Positions 36,415 to 46,043 of a stretch of DNA of 64,000 nt are shown one piece after another. Within the stretch, counting starts at the first letter, position 1, and the number at the start of each line of letters is the position of its first letter. The position numbers and the translations under genes were made by a program. Below the pieces are notes generated by a model, which saw only the letters and a program-made list of their open reading frames with translations, was not told where the DNA came from and did not search any database. The stretch is from Staphylococcus sp. IVB6214 (lineage in GTDB: Bacteria; Bacillota; Bacilli; Staphylococcales; Staphylococcaceae): the NCBI RefSeq assembly GCF_025558585.1, contig NZ_CP094723.1, positions 310,001-374,000 on the forward strand, in the 5' to 3' direction.

Positions 36415-36446
36415 ACCCGTATTCTACATTGAATGCGGGTTTTTTA
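36415..36446 (+). terminator. Terminator after the DUF1450 gene
   Basis: ACCCGTATTC pairs with GAATGCGGGT and is followed by TTTTTT. Confidence 0.85.
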
Positions 36447-36563
36447 TGTGCTCAAATTGCTGTATATTGCAATGAATCACAACTTCTATGAATAATGTCC
36501 GTCATAAATGGGAATAATAGCAATACAATAATAAAAAGAGAGAATTAAAAGGGATGTTTAAAA

Positions 36564-37103
36564 ATGATTACAGTATTATTTGGTGGTGGTCGTGAAAAAG
36601 GGAATACGGCCAAGTTGACTGAACAAGTGCTTGAAGGACAAGATTATAGATGGATTCATTTAGAAGACGTAGTCGAAACATCACATGATGATGTCGTGCC
36701 AACCGATGAGCAGGTGTGTCAAGAGTATCAACAATTAACAGAACAAATATTAGCAAGTGAAGATGTGATATTGGTATCCCCTGTTAATTGGTATACGATC
36801 AGCACAACGATGCAGCACTTTATTGAACAATGGTCTGAAGTGTTAGAGGCCTCTAATGATAAAGCGACGAAATCACGTTTGTCGGATATTAACTTCCGAT
36901 TGATATTAATCGGTGGTGATAGTCCACGTGTCAAAGCATTGCCTTGTGTGCAACAAGTTGATTATAGCTTGCAATTTTTAGGAGCGCACTTGCAAGATTA
37001 TTTAATCGGCTATGCAAAGTTACCAGGTGAAATCGATAAGGACACTTATGCGATAAATAAAGCGATTCGATGGAATGAACAATATGCGGCTGAACATGCG
37101 TAA
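36564..37103 (+). CDS. Flavodoxin-fold NAD(P)H-dependent oxidoreductase
   Basis: A 179-residue flavoprotein of the NADPH-dependent FMN reductase type. The phosphate loop GGGREKGNTAKL lies near the N-terminus and VSPVNWYTISTTMQHFIEQW near residue 75 forms the flavin/dimer region. Substrate unknown; relatives reduce quinones, azo compounds or flavins. It is preceded by a weak SD and followed by a GNAT gene with its own promoter. Confidence 0.8.
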   Translation: MITVLFGGGREKGNTAKLTEQVLEGQDYRWIHLEDVVETSHDDVVPTDEQVCQEYQQLTEQILASEDVILVSPVNWYTISTTMQHFIEQWSEVLEASNDKATKSRLSDINFRLILIGGDSPRVKALPCVQQVDYSLQFLGAHLQDYLIGYAKLPGEIDKDTYAINKAIRWNEQYAAEHA

Positions 37104-37141
37104 TGACAAGGATGAAATAAGCCTCACATGAAGTAGAAATG

Positions 37142-37150
37142 TGGTATAAT
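37142..37150 (+). promoter_or_regulatory. Extended -10 promoter of the GNAT gene
   Basis: TGGTATAAT is an extended -10 element about 36 bases ahead of the start codon. No good -35 is seen, as is common for extended -10 promoters. Confidence 0.6.
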
Positions 37151-37185
37151 CAAAGGTATTCTAAAGCATATAAGGAGCGATGAAT

Positions 37186-37668
37186 ATGGCGTATGAAGTG
37201 AGAAGAGCGACACCCGAAGATGTCATTGGTATTCGCGATGTAGCTACAAAAGCATGGTATAACACGTATTTGAATATATATGCTGCGCGTACCGTTAATG
37301 AACTACTCGCTGCTTCATATAATGAGGCACATTTACTTAAAAGATTAGATGAACAATTATTTTTAGTGGCAATAGAAGATGAGACCGTTGTTGGGTTTGC
37401 AAACTTTATTCAAGGAAGCGAACTCTATCTTTCTGCTCACTATGTGCGTCCACATTCTCAAAATAAAGGTTATGGCCGTTTATTGTTAGACCAAGGATTA
37501 GCACATTATAAAGACCAATATGATGCGATCTATTTAGAAGTTGATACGCACAATGAAAAAGCTGTCACCTTTTATAAAGGTGAAGGCTTTGAAGTGATAC
37601 GTACATATGAACATGTTATGTATGGCGAGACAATGTCACTTGCATTGATGAAGAAGCAGTTGGCTTAG
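37186..37668 (+). CDS. GNAT-family N-acetyltransferase
   Basis: A 160-residue acetyltransferase. The acetyl-CoA-binding loop is HSQNKGYGRLLLDQGL, the Q/RxxGxG/A type, followed by IYLEVDTHNEKAVTFYKGEGF, typical of GNAT C-terminal strands. The target is unknown. The ATG at 37186 is preferred (SD AAGGAG 8 bases upstream) over the ATG at 37180. It may be co-transcribed with the HD gene 24 bases downstream. Confidence 0.85.
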   Translation: MAYEVRRATPEDVIGIRDVATKAWYNTYLNIYAARTVNELLAASYNEAHLLKRLDEQLFLVAIEDETVVGFANFIQGSELYLSAHYVRPHSQNKGYGRLLLDQGLAHYKDQYDAIYLEVDTHNEKAVTFYKGEGFEVIRTYEHVMYGETMSLALMKKQLA

Positions 37669-37692
37669 GTTCTCATAAAGGAGGAATGTCGA

Positions 37693-38991
37693 TTGATAGA
37701 AGAAGTATACGTCAATCGCAAGTTGCCAGAAGAAAAGGTATTCAAAGACCCGATACATCGATATATACATGTCCAAGATCAGCTCATATGGGATTTAATC
37801 AAAACAAAAGAGTTTCAGCGATTAAGACGCATTAAGCAACTCGGGACATTGAACTTTGCATTTCACACTGCCGAACATAGTCGTTTTGGGCATTCACTCG
37901 GTGTATACGAGATTGTAAGACGCATGATTGACGAGACGTTCAGAGGAAGAGCGGAATGGCAAGATAGTGATCGCCCTCTTGCTTTATGCGCAGCGTTGTT
38001 GCATGATTTAGGACATGGTCCATTTTCACATAGTTTTGAGAAGATTTTCGGTACAGATCATGAAGCGTATACACAAGCGATTATAACAGGAGACACGGAA
38101 GTGAATACTGTACTACGCAGAGTGTCAGATACATTTCCACTAGAAGTAGCGGAAGTAATTAATAAAACACATGACAATAAGTTAGTTATTTCTATGATTT
38201 CATCACAAATTGATGCGGATCGTATGGATTATTTACAACGAGATGCGTATTTTACAGGTGTGTCTTACGGGATGTTTGACATGGAGCGTATTTTACGTTT
38301 GATGCGGCCATCAGCAGATGAAGTATTGATCAAAGAAAGTGGCATGCATGCGGTGGAAAGCTTTATTATGAGTCGTTACCAAATGTATTGGCAAGTATAT
38401 TTCCATCCGGTGAGTCGTGGCGGCGAAGTACTGCTGAACAATTGTTTTAAGAGAGCGAAGTACTTGTACGAGCATGGTTATCAATTCCGAACGGCACCAC
38501 GAGATTTTGTGCCATTTTTTGAACAAAATGTTACGCTTGAATCATATATTAAGCTAGACGAGACGGATGTCGTGTTTTATTTGAAAGAGTGGATGAATGA
38601 GACAGATCCTATTTTGACTGATTTGTCACGCCGTTTTATACAACGAGATTTGTTTAAATTTTTACCGTTTGACGGAAGCTATATTACGAAGACGGAACTC
38701 ATTGATCTTTTTGAAAAGGCAGGGATTGATCCTACCTATTACTTTGTAAGTGATTCTATCTCTGACTTGCCGTACGATTATGACAGACCCGGATCTAATC
38801 GCAAGTCAATCCATCTATTGAAACCGAATGGAGACATTCGAGAAATCAGCAGTCAATCACGCATTATTTCAAGTATTACAGGGATTAAACGTCAAGATTA
38901 TAAACTTTACTACCCGAAAGAGCGGGTGTTGAATATTCAAGATACTCAGTTGAAAGATTCAATCATTAACTTACTCGATGAATTGAAATAA
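37693..38991 (+). CDS. HD-domain phosphohydrolase (YwfO-like)
   Basis: A 432-residue protein with an N-terminal HD domain of the dGTPase/SAMHD type. Histidine pairs lie in HSRFGHSLG (about 62-70), the HD doublet H104-D105 in LLHDLGHGPFSH, and Asp in QIDADRMDYLQRD. The C-terminal third is less conserved. Homologues hydrolyse nucleoside triphosphates or bind nucleotide signals; the substrate here is unknown. The TTG at 37693 with SD AAAGGAGG is chosen since no ATG fits. Confidence 0.85.
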   Translation: MIEEVYVNRKLPEEKVFKDPIHRYIHVQDQLIWDLIKTKEFQRLRRIKQLGTLNFAFHTAEHSRFGHSLGVYEIVRRMIDETFRGRAEWQDSDRPLALCAALLHDLGHGPFSHSFEKIFGTDHEAYTQAIITGDTEVNTVLRRVSDTFPLEVAEVINKTHDNKLVISMISSQIDADRMDYLQRDAYFTGVSYGMFDMERILRLMRPSADEVLIKESGMHAVESFIMSRYQMYWQVYFHPVSRGGEVLLNNCFKRAKYLYEHGYQFRTAPRDFVPFFEQNVTLESYIKLDETDVVFYLKEWMNETDPILTDLSRRFIQRDLFKFLPFDGSYITKTELIDLFEKAGIDPTYYFVSDSISDLPYDYDRPGSNRKSIHLLKPNGDIREISSQSRIISSITGIKRQDYKLYYPKERVLNIQDTQLKDSIINLLDELK

Positions 38992-39031
38992 TTTGTAAAA
39001 TCATTATGCAACGATGAATGGAGGTATCTTC

Positions 39032-39547
39032 GTGACACAGAAAAAAGGTTTTAACTTTAATATTATTAAAAATGATCCATTAGATGGTCATAAAGGAACG
39101 AATATCGGTGCTATTAGTTTAGACAACATTGCACCTGTTTTTATCGATATCGATGCGCAAGAGGCGTTTATTGATATCGGCGCAATGCATGCCCGTGCAG
39201 ATGTTGAAAAAGGCGTAAAGTGGATTGCAGACAAAGAAACAGTAGATGTGGAAGGGGCAAAACCTTACTGGCTTTGTTGGGTAACGACAGAAAGAGGCGA
39301 ACAAGGTCCCTATTATGCAGGATTAACGGCGGCATATTTACTTGTGAACAAACAAATACGTCGTGGATTCAAAAGTATGCCTGAGCATGTCAATATGATG
39401 GACAAGTCGATGAAGCACAAAGTAATCATTGATCAAATTGGTGCAGAGAATAAACGAATCCTTGCGACTTTCTTGAAGACGCATAATGAAGAGATGTGGC
39501 ATAATTCAAGCGAAGAATTACGTCAGGCATTAGAAAGGATAGAATAA
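39032..39547 (+). CDS. YwhD-family protein
   Basis: A 171-residue cytoplasmic protein of the YwhD family, function unknown. Conserved portions are KGFNFNIIKNDPLDGHKG and WLCWVTTERGEQGPYYAGL. The GTG at 39032 is chosen because SD TGGAGG lies 8 bases upstream; an ATG at 39014 sits before that SD. In Bacillus the gene lies in the same general neighbourhood as the HD gene and ywiB. A terminator follows. Confidence 0.82.
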   Translation: MTQKKGFNFNIIKNDPLDGHKGTNIGAISLDNIAPVFIDIDAQEAFIDIGAMHARADVEKGVKWIADKETVDVEGAKPYWLCWVTTERGEQGPYYAGLTAAYLLVNKQIRRGFKSMPEHVNMMDKSMKHKVIIDQIGAENKRILATFLKTHNEEMWHNSSEELRQALERIE

Positions 39548-39554
39548 ATGAAAT

Positions 39555-39610
39555 GAGTGTGTTGAACGCAAGCTGGAGAGTGACCAGCTTTGCAGATTCA
39601 CACTTTTTTT
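39555..39610 (+). terminator. Terminator after the YwhD gene
   Basis: AAGCTGG and CCAGCTT pair over GTGA, with an outer GAGTGTG/CACAC pairing, followed by TTTTTTT. Confidence 0.75.
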
Positions 39611-39622
39611 ATAACAATTGTA

Positions 39623-39631
39623 TGGTATAAT
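39623..39631 (+). promoter_or_regulatory. Extended -10 promoter of the ywiB-argS unit
   Basis: TGGTATAAT lies about 38 bases ahead of the ywiB start. It is the same element as at 37142. Confidence 0.55.
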
Positions 39632-39668
39632 GTCTTGTATTATTTTGCAAAGTTAGGTGGATATCACT

Positions 39669-40079
39669 GTGGAACAACAGGTAGCGATACAAATACATCA
39701 AGTTGTTAAGCAAGGCGATACGAAAACGCAATATACGCACAAGACACAGGGTGTGCGTATTCAAAAAAATGCCGAGTTCATTCGTTATGAAGAGACGATT
39801 GAAAATACAAACGTCAATGTGACAGTCAAGATGATGAATGACGGTGTTAAAATTATTCGTAAAGGCGATGTTCATATGACATTGCACTTGTTAGAAGGAC
39901 AGCAAACGACAGCTTTTTATCATATCCCAGAAGGTAAGATGGTGTTTAAGGTACAAACATTACGTGTGTTACACTTTTTAACAGAATCTGGCGGTAAGTT
40001 AAAAGTTCATTACAAGTTATATCAAGGTGAAGAGCCAATCGGCACCTATCAATACGAATTGACATATGAGGAGTGTTAG
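39669..40079 (+). CDS. ywiB: DUF1934/YwiB-family beta-barrel protein
   Basis: A 136-residue protein of the YwiB lipocalin-like fold, function unknown. The sequence is a run of alternating beta strands ([20 protein letters not shown] and others). It is the usual gene upstream of argS in bacilli and staphylococci. The GTG at 39669 has SD TAGGTGG 8 bases upstream. argS begins one base after its stop, so the two are surely one transcript. Confidence 0.85.
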   Translation: MEQQVAIQIHQVVKQGDTKTQYTHKTQGVRIQKNAEFIRYEETIENTNVNVTVKMMNDGVKIIRKGDVHMTLHLLEGQQTTAFYHIPEGKMVFKVQTLRVLHFLTESGGKLKVHYKLYQGEEPIGTYQYELTYEEC

Positions 40080-40080
40080 G

Positions 40081-41739
40081 ATGAATATCATCGATCAAGT
40101 GAAACAAACATTAATTGAAGAAATTGAAAAAAGCATCAAGAAAGCAGAACTTGCTGAAACAGTTCCAGCGATAAAGGTTGAAATTCCTAAAGACACGCAA
40201 AATGGTGATTATTCAACAAATATTGCAATGGTGTTAACGAAAATTGCAAAGCGTAATCCACGTGAGATTGCACAGCTTATCGTTGAGCATTTAGATACCG
40301 AAGCGGCGCATGTTCAAAAAATAGACATTGCTGGTCCTGGATTCATTAATTTTTATTTGGATTCAAGTTATTTACATGTTGTCATTGATGATGTGTTAAA
40401 CAAAGATACACAATATGGGCGTGTAGAAACACCGAAAAATGAAACAGTATTAATCGAATATGTATCAGCAAACCCAACAGGAGACTTGCATATCGGTCAC
40501 GCGCGTAATGCGGCAGTGGGCGATACTTTGAGTAATATTATGGATGCGGCAGGATATGATGTGACACGTGAATACTATATCAACGATGCTGGGAACCAAA
40601 TTACGAATCTAGCGAAGTCCATTGAAGCACGTTACTGGCAAAGTTTAGGTAAAGAGATGGAGATGCCAGAAGACGGCTATCACGGAAAAGATATTGTAGG
40701 TATTGGTGAAGACTTAGCAAAAACACGTCCTGAGCTTCAAGAGATGTCGGATAGTGAACGTATTGAAATATTCCGTAAACTCGGTGTTGATTATGAAATG
40801 CGCAAGCTACGTCAAGATTTGGCAGACTTCAACATTCATTTTGACAATTGGTTTAGTGAAACAAGTCTATATGACAAAGGGGACATTCAAGCAGTTCTTG
40901 AAAAAATGAATGAACTTGGCTACACATATGAAAAAGATGGTGCAACATGGTTACGCACAACAGACTTTAAAGATGACAAAGATCGTGTATTAATCAAACA
41001 AGATGGTACTTACACATACTTTTTACCAGATATCGCTTATCATTACGATAAAATTCAACGTGGTAATGACAAATTGATCAACCTTTTTGGTGCAGATCAT
41101 CACGGTTATATCAACCGTCTAAAAGCATCTCTAGAAACATTTGGTGTAGATAGTGAGCGTTTAGAAATTCAAATCATGCAATTAGTTCGTTTGATGCAAG
41201 ATGGTGTGGAAGTGAAGATGAGTAAGCGTACAGGCAATGCGATCACATTGCGTGAAATTATGGATGAAGTCGGTATTGATGCGGCACGTTATTTCTTAAC
41301 GATGCGTAGCCCGGATACACACTTTGACTTTGATATGGAGCTTGCAAAAACACAATCACAAGACAATCCTGTTTACTATGCACAATATGCACATGCACGT
41401 ATTAGTTCTATTTTGCGTCAAGCAGCTGAGCAAGGTTATGAAGTGAAAGCAGGCAGTGATTATAGTGCAATCACTCATGAAAAAGCAATTGAATTATTGA
41501 AGAAAGTTGCGGAGTTTGTGACAGTTATTGAAGGTGCAGCAGAAGCAAGAGCGCCACATCGTATTACGAACTATATTCAAGATCTTGCTGCACATTTCCA
41601 TAAGTTTTACAATGCTGAGAAAGTATTAACAGATGATGTAGTAAAAACACAAGCGCATTTAGCATTAATTGATGCTGTACGTATTACATTACGTAATGCA
41701 TTAAACCTTGTAGGTGTTTCAGCACCTGAAAGTATGTAG
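40081..41739 (+). CDS. argS: Arginyl-tRNA synthetase
   Basis: A 552-residue class I synthetase. The N-terminal Add-1 domain is followed by the HIGH motif (HIGHARNA, 137-144), a KMSKR-type signature in [12 protein letters not shown], and the anticodon-binding DALR domain ending in VGVSAPESM. It charges tRNA-Arg. The start ATG at 40081 has SD GAGGAG; an in-frame ATG at 40066 overlaps the ywiB end. No T-box or other leader is visible upstream. Confidence 0.97.
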   Translation: MNIIDQVKQTLIEEIEKSIKKAELAETVPAIKVEIPKDTQNGDYSTNIAMVLTKIAKRNPREIAQLIVEHLDTEAAHVQKIDIAGPGFINFYLDSSYLHVVIDDVLNKDTQYGRVETPKNETVLIEYVSANPTGDLHIGHARNAAVGDTLSNIMDAAGYDVTREYYINDAGNQITNLAKSIEARYWQSLGKEMEMPEDGYHGKDIVGIGEDLAKTRPELQEMSDSERIEIFRKLGVDYEMRKLRQDLADFNIHFDNWFSETSLYDKGDIQAVLEKMNELGYTYEKDGATWLRTTDFKDDKDRVLIKQDGTYTYFLPDIAYHYDKIQRGNDKLINLFGADHHGYINRLKASLETFGVDSERLEIQIMQLVRLMQDGVEVKMSKRTGNAITLREIMDEVGIDAARYFLTMRSPDTHFDFDMELAKTQSQDNPVYYAQYAHARISSILRQAAEQGYEVKAGSDYSAITHEKAIELLKKVAEFVTVIEGAAEARAPHRITNYIQDLAAHFHKFYNAEKVLTDDVVKTQAHLALIDAVRITLRNALNLVGVSAPESM

Positions 41740-41886
41740 TCAATGTATTAAAAGCTGACATAGATACAGTAGGGGCGCATAGTAGTCATCGCCCCCATAC
41801 GCATCATAAGTACTGACAAACATCACCTAGCTGTATGTGAGCATAATTGAAAGTATTGATTGATTTTAATAATAGGGGTGTGAAAG

Positions 41887-42762
41887 TTGAAAATTAAGCA
41901 TATTATCGTATTAATGATGCTAATGCTTCTTGTAGCTGGGTGTAGCTTCAATGCAAACCAGCCAAATGAAGGGGGCAAATCATCAGGAAAAGTACCAAAA
42001 CGTATCGTTTCTTTAATGCCAAGTAATACAGAAATTTTGTATGAACTTGGTTTAGGTGACAAGGTGGTAGGAGTATCGACGGTTGATGACTATCCAGAAG
42101 ATGTAAAAAATAAAGAACAATTCGATGCTATGAACTTGAATAAGGAAGCATTGATTAAAGCACAACCAGATCTTATTGTGGCGCACGAAACACAGAAAGC
42201 TTCACAAGGTAAAGTGTTAGAAGGCCTAGAGAAGAGTGGCATTAAAGTTGTTTATATTAAAGATGCAAAGTCATTGAATGAAATGTATCAAACATTCGAA
42301 CAAGTAGGCGAAGCGACTAGAACCGAAAAAGAAGCGCAAGCACTTGTGAAAGAAACAAAGAAAAATATAAAAAAAGTGATTGAGGATATTCCGAATAAAA
42401 AGACAGCACCAAAAGTTTTTGTAGAAATTGCATCGGAACCGGAAATATATACAACTGGAAACGCTACGTTCATGAACGATATGTTGCATCAGTTGAAAGC
42501 GAAAAATGTATTTGATGATCAAGAAGGATGGCCGAAAGTTGATAAAGAACAAATCATTAAAAAGAATCCAGATGTCATGTTGGCGACATCCGGTGTAACA
42601 ACAGCAGACTATCAACAAGCAGTATCTCAACGTGGTGGCTTTGAAGAAGTATCAGCAGTTAAGAAAGACCGTATTAAGGCTTTGAATGATGACTTATTAT
42701 CACGTCCGGGTCCACGCTTAGATGATGGTATGAAAAAATTGAGAGATGCTATTTATGAGTAA
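41887..42762 (+). CDS. Iron/B12-type (BtuF-like) ABC substrate-binding lipoprotein
   Basis: A 291-residue lipoprotein with lipobox LLVAGC (Cys about 19) and a class III two-lobed binding fold. Residues KRIVSLMPSNTEILYELGLGDKVVG and QPDLIVA are typical of cobalamin/heme/siderophore binders. The TTG start at 41887 follows SD AGGGGTG. It overlaps the FecCD permease gene downstream by 8 bases. There is no ATPase gene next to it; staphylococci are known to share FhuC among several such importers. The ligand is unknown. Confidence 0.85.
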   Translation: MKIKHIIVLMMLMLLVAGCSFNANQPNEGGKSSGKVPKRIVSLMPSNTEILYELGLGDKVVGVSTVDDYPEDVKNKEQFDAMNLNKEALIKAQPDLIVAHETQKASQGKVLEGLEKSGIKVVYIKDAKSLNEMYQTFEQVGEATRTEKEAQALVKETKKNIKKVIEDIPNKKTAPKVFVEIASEPEIYTTGNATFMNDMLHQLKAKNVFDDQEGWPKVDKEQIIKKNPDVMLATSGVTTADYQQAVSQRGGFEEVSAVKKDRIKALNDDLLSRPGPRLDDGMKKLRDAIYE

Positions 42763-43717
42763 TTGTAAATGGAAAGGCTTCATAACCTTGAGTTTATGGA
42801 GTCTTTTTTTAATAGGCATCATCAGTTATGCATTATTCAGTCAATTGGATTGGCATCACACACTTACTTCGACATTGATATGGCAGGTGAGATTGCCAAG
42901 AGTATTGCTTGCTTTGTTTGCGGGTATGGGATTGACGATAGCAGGACAAATGTATCAATTGATTCTGAATAATCCACTTGCAGATAGCTTCACACTTGGG
43001 TTAGCCAATGGTGCCACTTTAGGAGCTGCTATCGCCATTTTTTCAGGATTAACATTCGTATGGGTTGCACCTTTTGCGATTCTTTTCGGCATATTGACGC
43101 TTATTTTAGTGATGACTGTTGCACAACTTTTGTCATCTGGTTACCCAACAAGATCGTTAATATTATCTGGAATATTGCTGGGTTCATTGCTCAATGCAGC
43201 GCTCTATCTACTTGTACAATTAAATCCAACACGCCTACAAAATATTCTTGGTTATTTATTCGGTGGTTTTTCATCTGCAGAGTATCGTGAAGTCGTCTAT
43301 GTGTTTGTTACATTGATTGTTGTGTGTGTCTGCTTATTTTTACTGACACCGCAAATTAAGTTGCTACAACTAGATGTACACACCAGTACTTCACTCGGAC
43401 TGAATGTTCAACGACTCTCGTTAACAGTATTAATGTGTGCAACCATACTCGCAACTGTCATCATCGGATATGTAGGGGTCATCGGGTTTATAGGCATGGT
43501 TGTACCACAGTTTATCCAACGAACGATACGTTCAGGATTACTTTATAAAATGGTGATGAATCTGATTGTTGGTGGTAGTGTCATGGTATTAGCAGATGTA
43601 TTAGGTGCACAACTTTTAGCACCCATTCAACTGCCTGCTAGCATTGTTCTAGCATTATTAGGAATTCCATTAATGTTTTATTTGATGATAGTTGAAGGAA
43701 GACGAGTGATTGATTAG
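42755..43717 (+). CDS. FecCD-family ABC permease
   Basis: A 320-residue permease with about ten helices. Family segments are WQVRLPRVLLALFAGMGLTI, LGLANGATLGAAIAIFSG and GYVGVIGFIGMVVPQFIQR, the last being the coupling loop. It pairs with the lipoprotein whose stop it overlaps. The ATG at 42755 (SD GAGAG) is preferred to 42746. An iron-siderophore or heme substrate is probable from the family and from the similar pair upstream of sarA in S. aureus as I recall it. Confidence 0.87.
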   Translation: MSNCKWKGFITLSLWSLFLIGIISYALFSQLDWHHTLTSTLIWQVRLPRVLLALFAGMGLTIAGQMYQLILNNPLADSFTLGLANGATLGAAIAIFSGLTFVWVAPFAILFGILTLILVMTVAQLLSSGYPTRSLILSGILLGSLLNAALYLLVQLNPTRLQNILGYLFGGFSSAEYREVVYVFVTLIVVCVCLFLLTPQIKLLQLDVHTSTSLGLNVQRLSLTVLMCATILATVIIGYVGVIGFIGMVVPQFIQRTIRSGLLYKMVMNLIVGGSVMVLADVLGAQLLAPIQLPASIVLALLGIPLMFYLMIVEGRRVID

Positions 43718-43760
43718 TATATAAGCCTAGGAATTTAACAGAAAGTAATGAGGTTAATAG

Positions 43761-44477
43761 ATGGACACATCGCAAATTAAAGCAATTATATTTGATTTAG
43801 AAGGTACATTGTTAGATCGTGAAAAATCACGAGAGAAGTTTATAGAGGAACAATACGAAAGGTTTCATGATTACTTTGTACGTGTACAATTTGCAGACTT
43901 TCGTAAAAAGTTTATAGAGTTGGATGATGATGAAGACCATGACAAGCCGAATCTATATAAAGAGATTTTGAAGCAATTCAATGTGGATCGTCTCAGTTGG
44001 AAAGATTTATTCCGTGATTTTGAAATGCATTTTTATCGCTATGTGTTTCCTTTTTATGATACACATTACACGCTAAAAAAATTGCGTAAGGCAGGATATA
44101 AAATTGGTGTCATTGCAAATGGTAAGTCGAAAATCAAGCAATATCGTATTTATGCATTGGGGATAGAAGATTATATTAATCACCTGTCAACGTCGGAAAA
44201 TGTTGGATTTCGAAAACCACACCCGCGCATATATGAAGATATTATGGAAAAACTTGAAGTGAAGCCACAAGAAGTACTGTATGTTGGCGATGATGCTTTG
44301 AACGATGTAGCCCCTGCACATGCGCTAGAGATGACGAGTGTTTGGTATCGTCATGAACATCAAGATGCCGAACTTGCACCATTAGACTCAGAAATGGACT
44401 ATGAGATTACATCATTGGAACAATTATTAGAGATATTAGACATACCTAGGGAGGTAGAAAGCCATGAAATTATTTAG
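43761..44477 (+). CDS. HAD-superfamily hydrolase
   Basis: A 238-residue HAD protein with a helical cap. Motif I is FDLEGTLLD: the nucleophile Asp12 is present but the second Asp is Glu14 (DxE rather than DxD). Motif II lies around IANGKSK, motif III lysine in GFRKPHPRIYE and motif IV in YVGDDALNDV. Thus all motifs are present and activity is plausible. The 3' end overlaps the next gene by 14 bases, so co-expression is likely. Confidence 0.85.
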   Translation: MDTSQIKAIIFDLEGTLLDREKSREKFIEEQYERFHDYFVRVQFADFRKKFIELDDDEDHDKPNLYKEILKQFNVDRLSWKDLFRDFEMHFYRYVFPFYDTHYTLKKLRKAGYKIGVIANGKSKIKQYRIYALGIEDYINHLSTSENVGFRKPHPRIYEDIMEKLEVKPQEVLYVGDDALNDVAPAHALEMTSVWYRHEHQDAELAPLDSEMDYEITSLEQLLEILDIPREVESHEII

Positions 44478-45264
44478 AACGTCTGATGGAACAGCGATTA
44501 ATTATCGCTCAATGGGAGATGGTTATCCAATCGTAATGATCCACTCTATTTATATGAATCATACGGTATTTGAAGAGATTGCGCAGCGTTTATCAAGATA
44601 TTTCCAAGTGATCTTAATGGACATGCGTGGTCATGGTTATTCGGATAAACCACTTAAAATTAGCTTCACACAATTTAGTCAAGATATTAAAGAATTAATG
44701 GATTATTTATATATTGAAAGTGCCACAGTTATTGCTAACGAATTAGGAAGTTCGATTGCATTAGATCTAGCTGCACGTCATCCTGAAATGGTGAAAGAAT
44801 TAATTCTTGTTAATCCAACAGTTCAAGATGACTTATTGCCACACGATCGTTTGTTTAGAAAGTATGCGGCAAAGATTCGTACGTGGGATAAACGAGATCA
44901 AGACAAGTTTTTAGAGAATCATTTATATTATTCTAATCGAAAAGTACGTAAATTTTTAAAAAATGTGAACGACTCGGCCTCATTATTAACAGACCATGAA
45001 GCGGCAGCAGTAGACAATGCATTTCTTAACACATATGTAGAGTTGCTATTTCCAAATATTCACACACGTACGCTTGTAATATCTGGACAAGCGAATGAAA
45101 GAGTCACACCGTTAGAAGCGAAAGATGTATCGGATCAATTGTCTCATGCAACGTTTTCATTGTTTAAACGTTCAGGTGTGTATCCATTTGTTGAAGAGCG
45201 TGATCATTTTCTTAAAACGGTCAAATCATTTATGCATAAAACGACAGAAAGCATGGAATTGTAA
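44464..45264 (+). CDS. Alpha/beta-hydrolase-fold protein lacking the nucleophile serine
   Basis: A 266-residue protein with the fold signatures IVMIHSIYM (oxyanion region), DMRGHGYSDKP and a C-terminal RDHF containing a possible catalytic His. The nucleophile elbow, normally GxSxG, reads ANELGSS: Glu93 stands where serine is expected and Gly95 is kept. A classical serine esterase mechanism is therefore not available. It may act by another mechanism or be non-catalytic. SD GGAGGTAG. It overlaps the HAD gene. Confidence 0.8.
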   Translation: MKLFRTSDGTAINYRSMGDGYPIVMIHSIYMNHTVFEEIAQRLSRYFQVILMDMRGHGYSDKPLKISFTQFSQDIKELMDYLYIESATVIANELGSSIALDLAARHPEMVKELILVNPTVQDDLLPHDRLFRKYAAKIRTWDKRDQDKFLENHLYYSNRKVRKFLKNVNDSASLLTDHEAAAVDNAFLNTYVELLFPNIHTRTLVISGQANERVTPLEAKDVSDQLSHATFSLFKRSGVYPFVEERDHFLKTVKSFMHKTTESMEL

Positions 45265-45358
45265 TGCTTTTGTAACATTACTGTTATTTTTTTAATGTAT
45301 GCGCTATACTGGGCATAGCAAGTTATTTTCAACAGCACTAAAAAGGAGTGTATGTTTC

Positions 45359-45865
45359 ATGGGAAAACACTTGTATGCTTGGTTCTTAACATGTTTAATG
45401 GTGTTGAGTTTTACGATAGCACCTGTCTCAGCTGCAGAAGGAAACACCATTGAATCGGTGCAATCCTTACAAAAAGGAGACCAGGTTTTAGAAGGTGTCA
45501 AAATAGGACAGAATATGAAGGATGTTTTTCGTAAAAAAGGTAAAGGCATTCATACGAGTGCGGCATTTGGTCATGAACAATATTATGAGTATCACACGGA
45601 TCAAGGTTTATTGCGTATTACAGCAAGTCATAAAAAAGCTTTAGCCAAAGTAATTCGTATCTCCATGACTTATGACAAGCTTCAAGGTCCTACCTATCAA
45701 GAAGTACGAAAATATGTGAGTGATACAGCAATTCAACGTGCACACTATAATAAAGTAACAGGTAATACGGGATATATTTCAGACGATAAATATTCCTATC
45801 AATTTGCAACAGAACATCCAAAAGATAAAACTTTAAAATTATATCGTATAGACATAGAAGCTTAA
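45359..45865 (+). CDS. Secreted protein of unknown function
   Basis: A 168-residue protein with a clear signal peptide: basic start MGKHLY, hydrophobic core and cleavage site near APVSAAEG (about residue 27). The mature part has beta-strand-like repeats (GVKIGQNMKDVFRKKGKGIH, YEYHTDQGLLRIT). The GQNMKDVFRKKGKG segment recalls secreted staphylococcal immunodominant-type proteins. I do not recognise it with certainty. The ATG at 45359 has SD AAAAGGAG about 10 bases upstream. Confidence 0.7.
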   Translation: MGKHLYAWFLTCLMVLSFTIAPVSAAEGNTIESVQSLQKGDQVLEGVKIGQNMKDVFRKKGKGIHTSAAFGHEQYYEYHTDQGLLRITASHKKALAKVIRISMTYDKLQGPTYQEVRKYVSDTAIQRAHYNKVTGNTGYISDDKYSYQFATEHPKDKTLKLYRIDIEA

Positions 45866-46043
45866 CTGCTGTAATGATGTATATGACTTTGCACATCGAC
45901 TGGTTCTGTTAAAACCCAAATGAATAGTTCTCAACTTGGGATTCCGTGAGAATTGAAAATCAATTGAAGTGTTATAAATTGTTAATTGTGCGGAATATGC
46001 GCTTGCCTTTTTGTGTAAGAGCAATGTAAGATGGAGGCTTTTG

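Noticed and set aside
41771..41796. A GC-rich hairpin (GGGGCG with CGCCCC) after argS
   Set aside because: The stem is short and not followed by a T run, so it was not called as a terminator.
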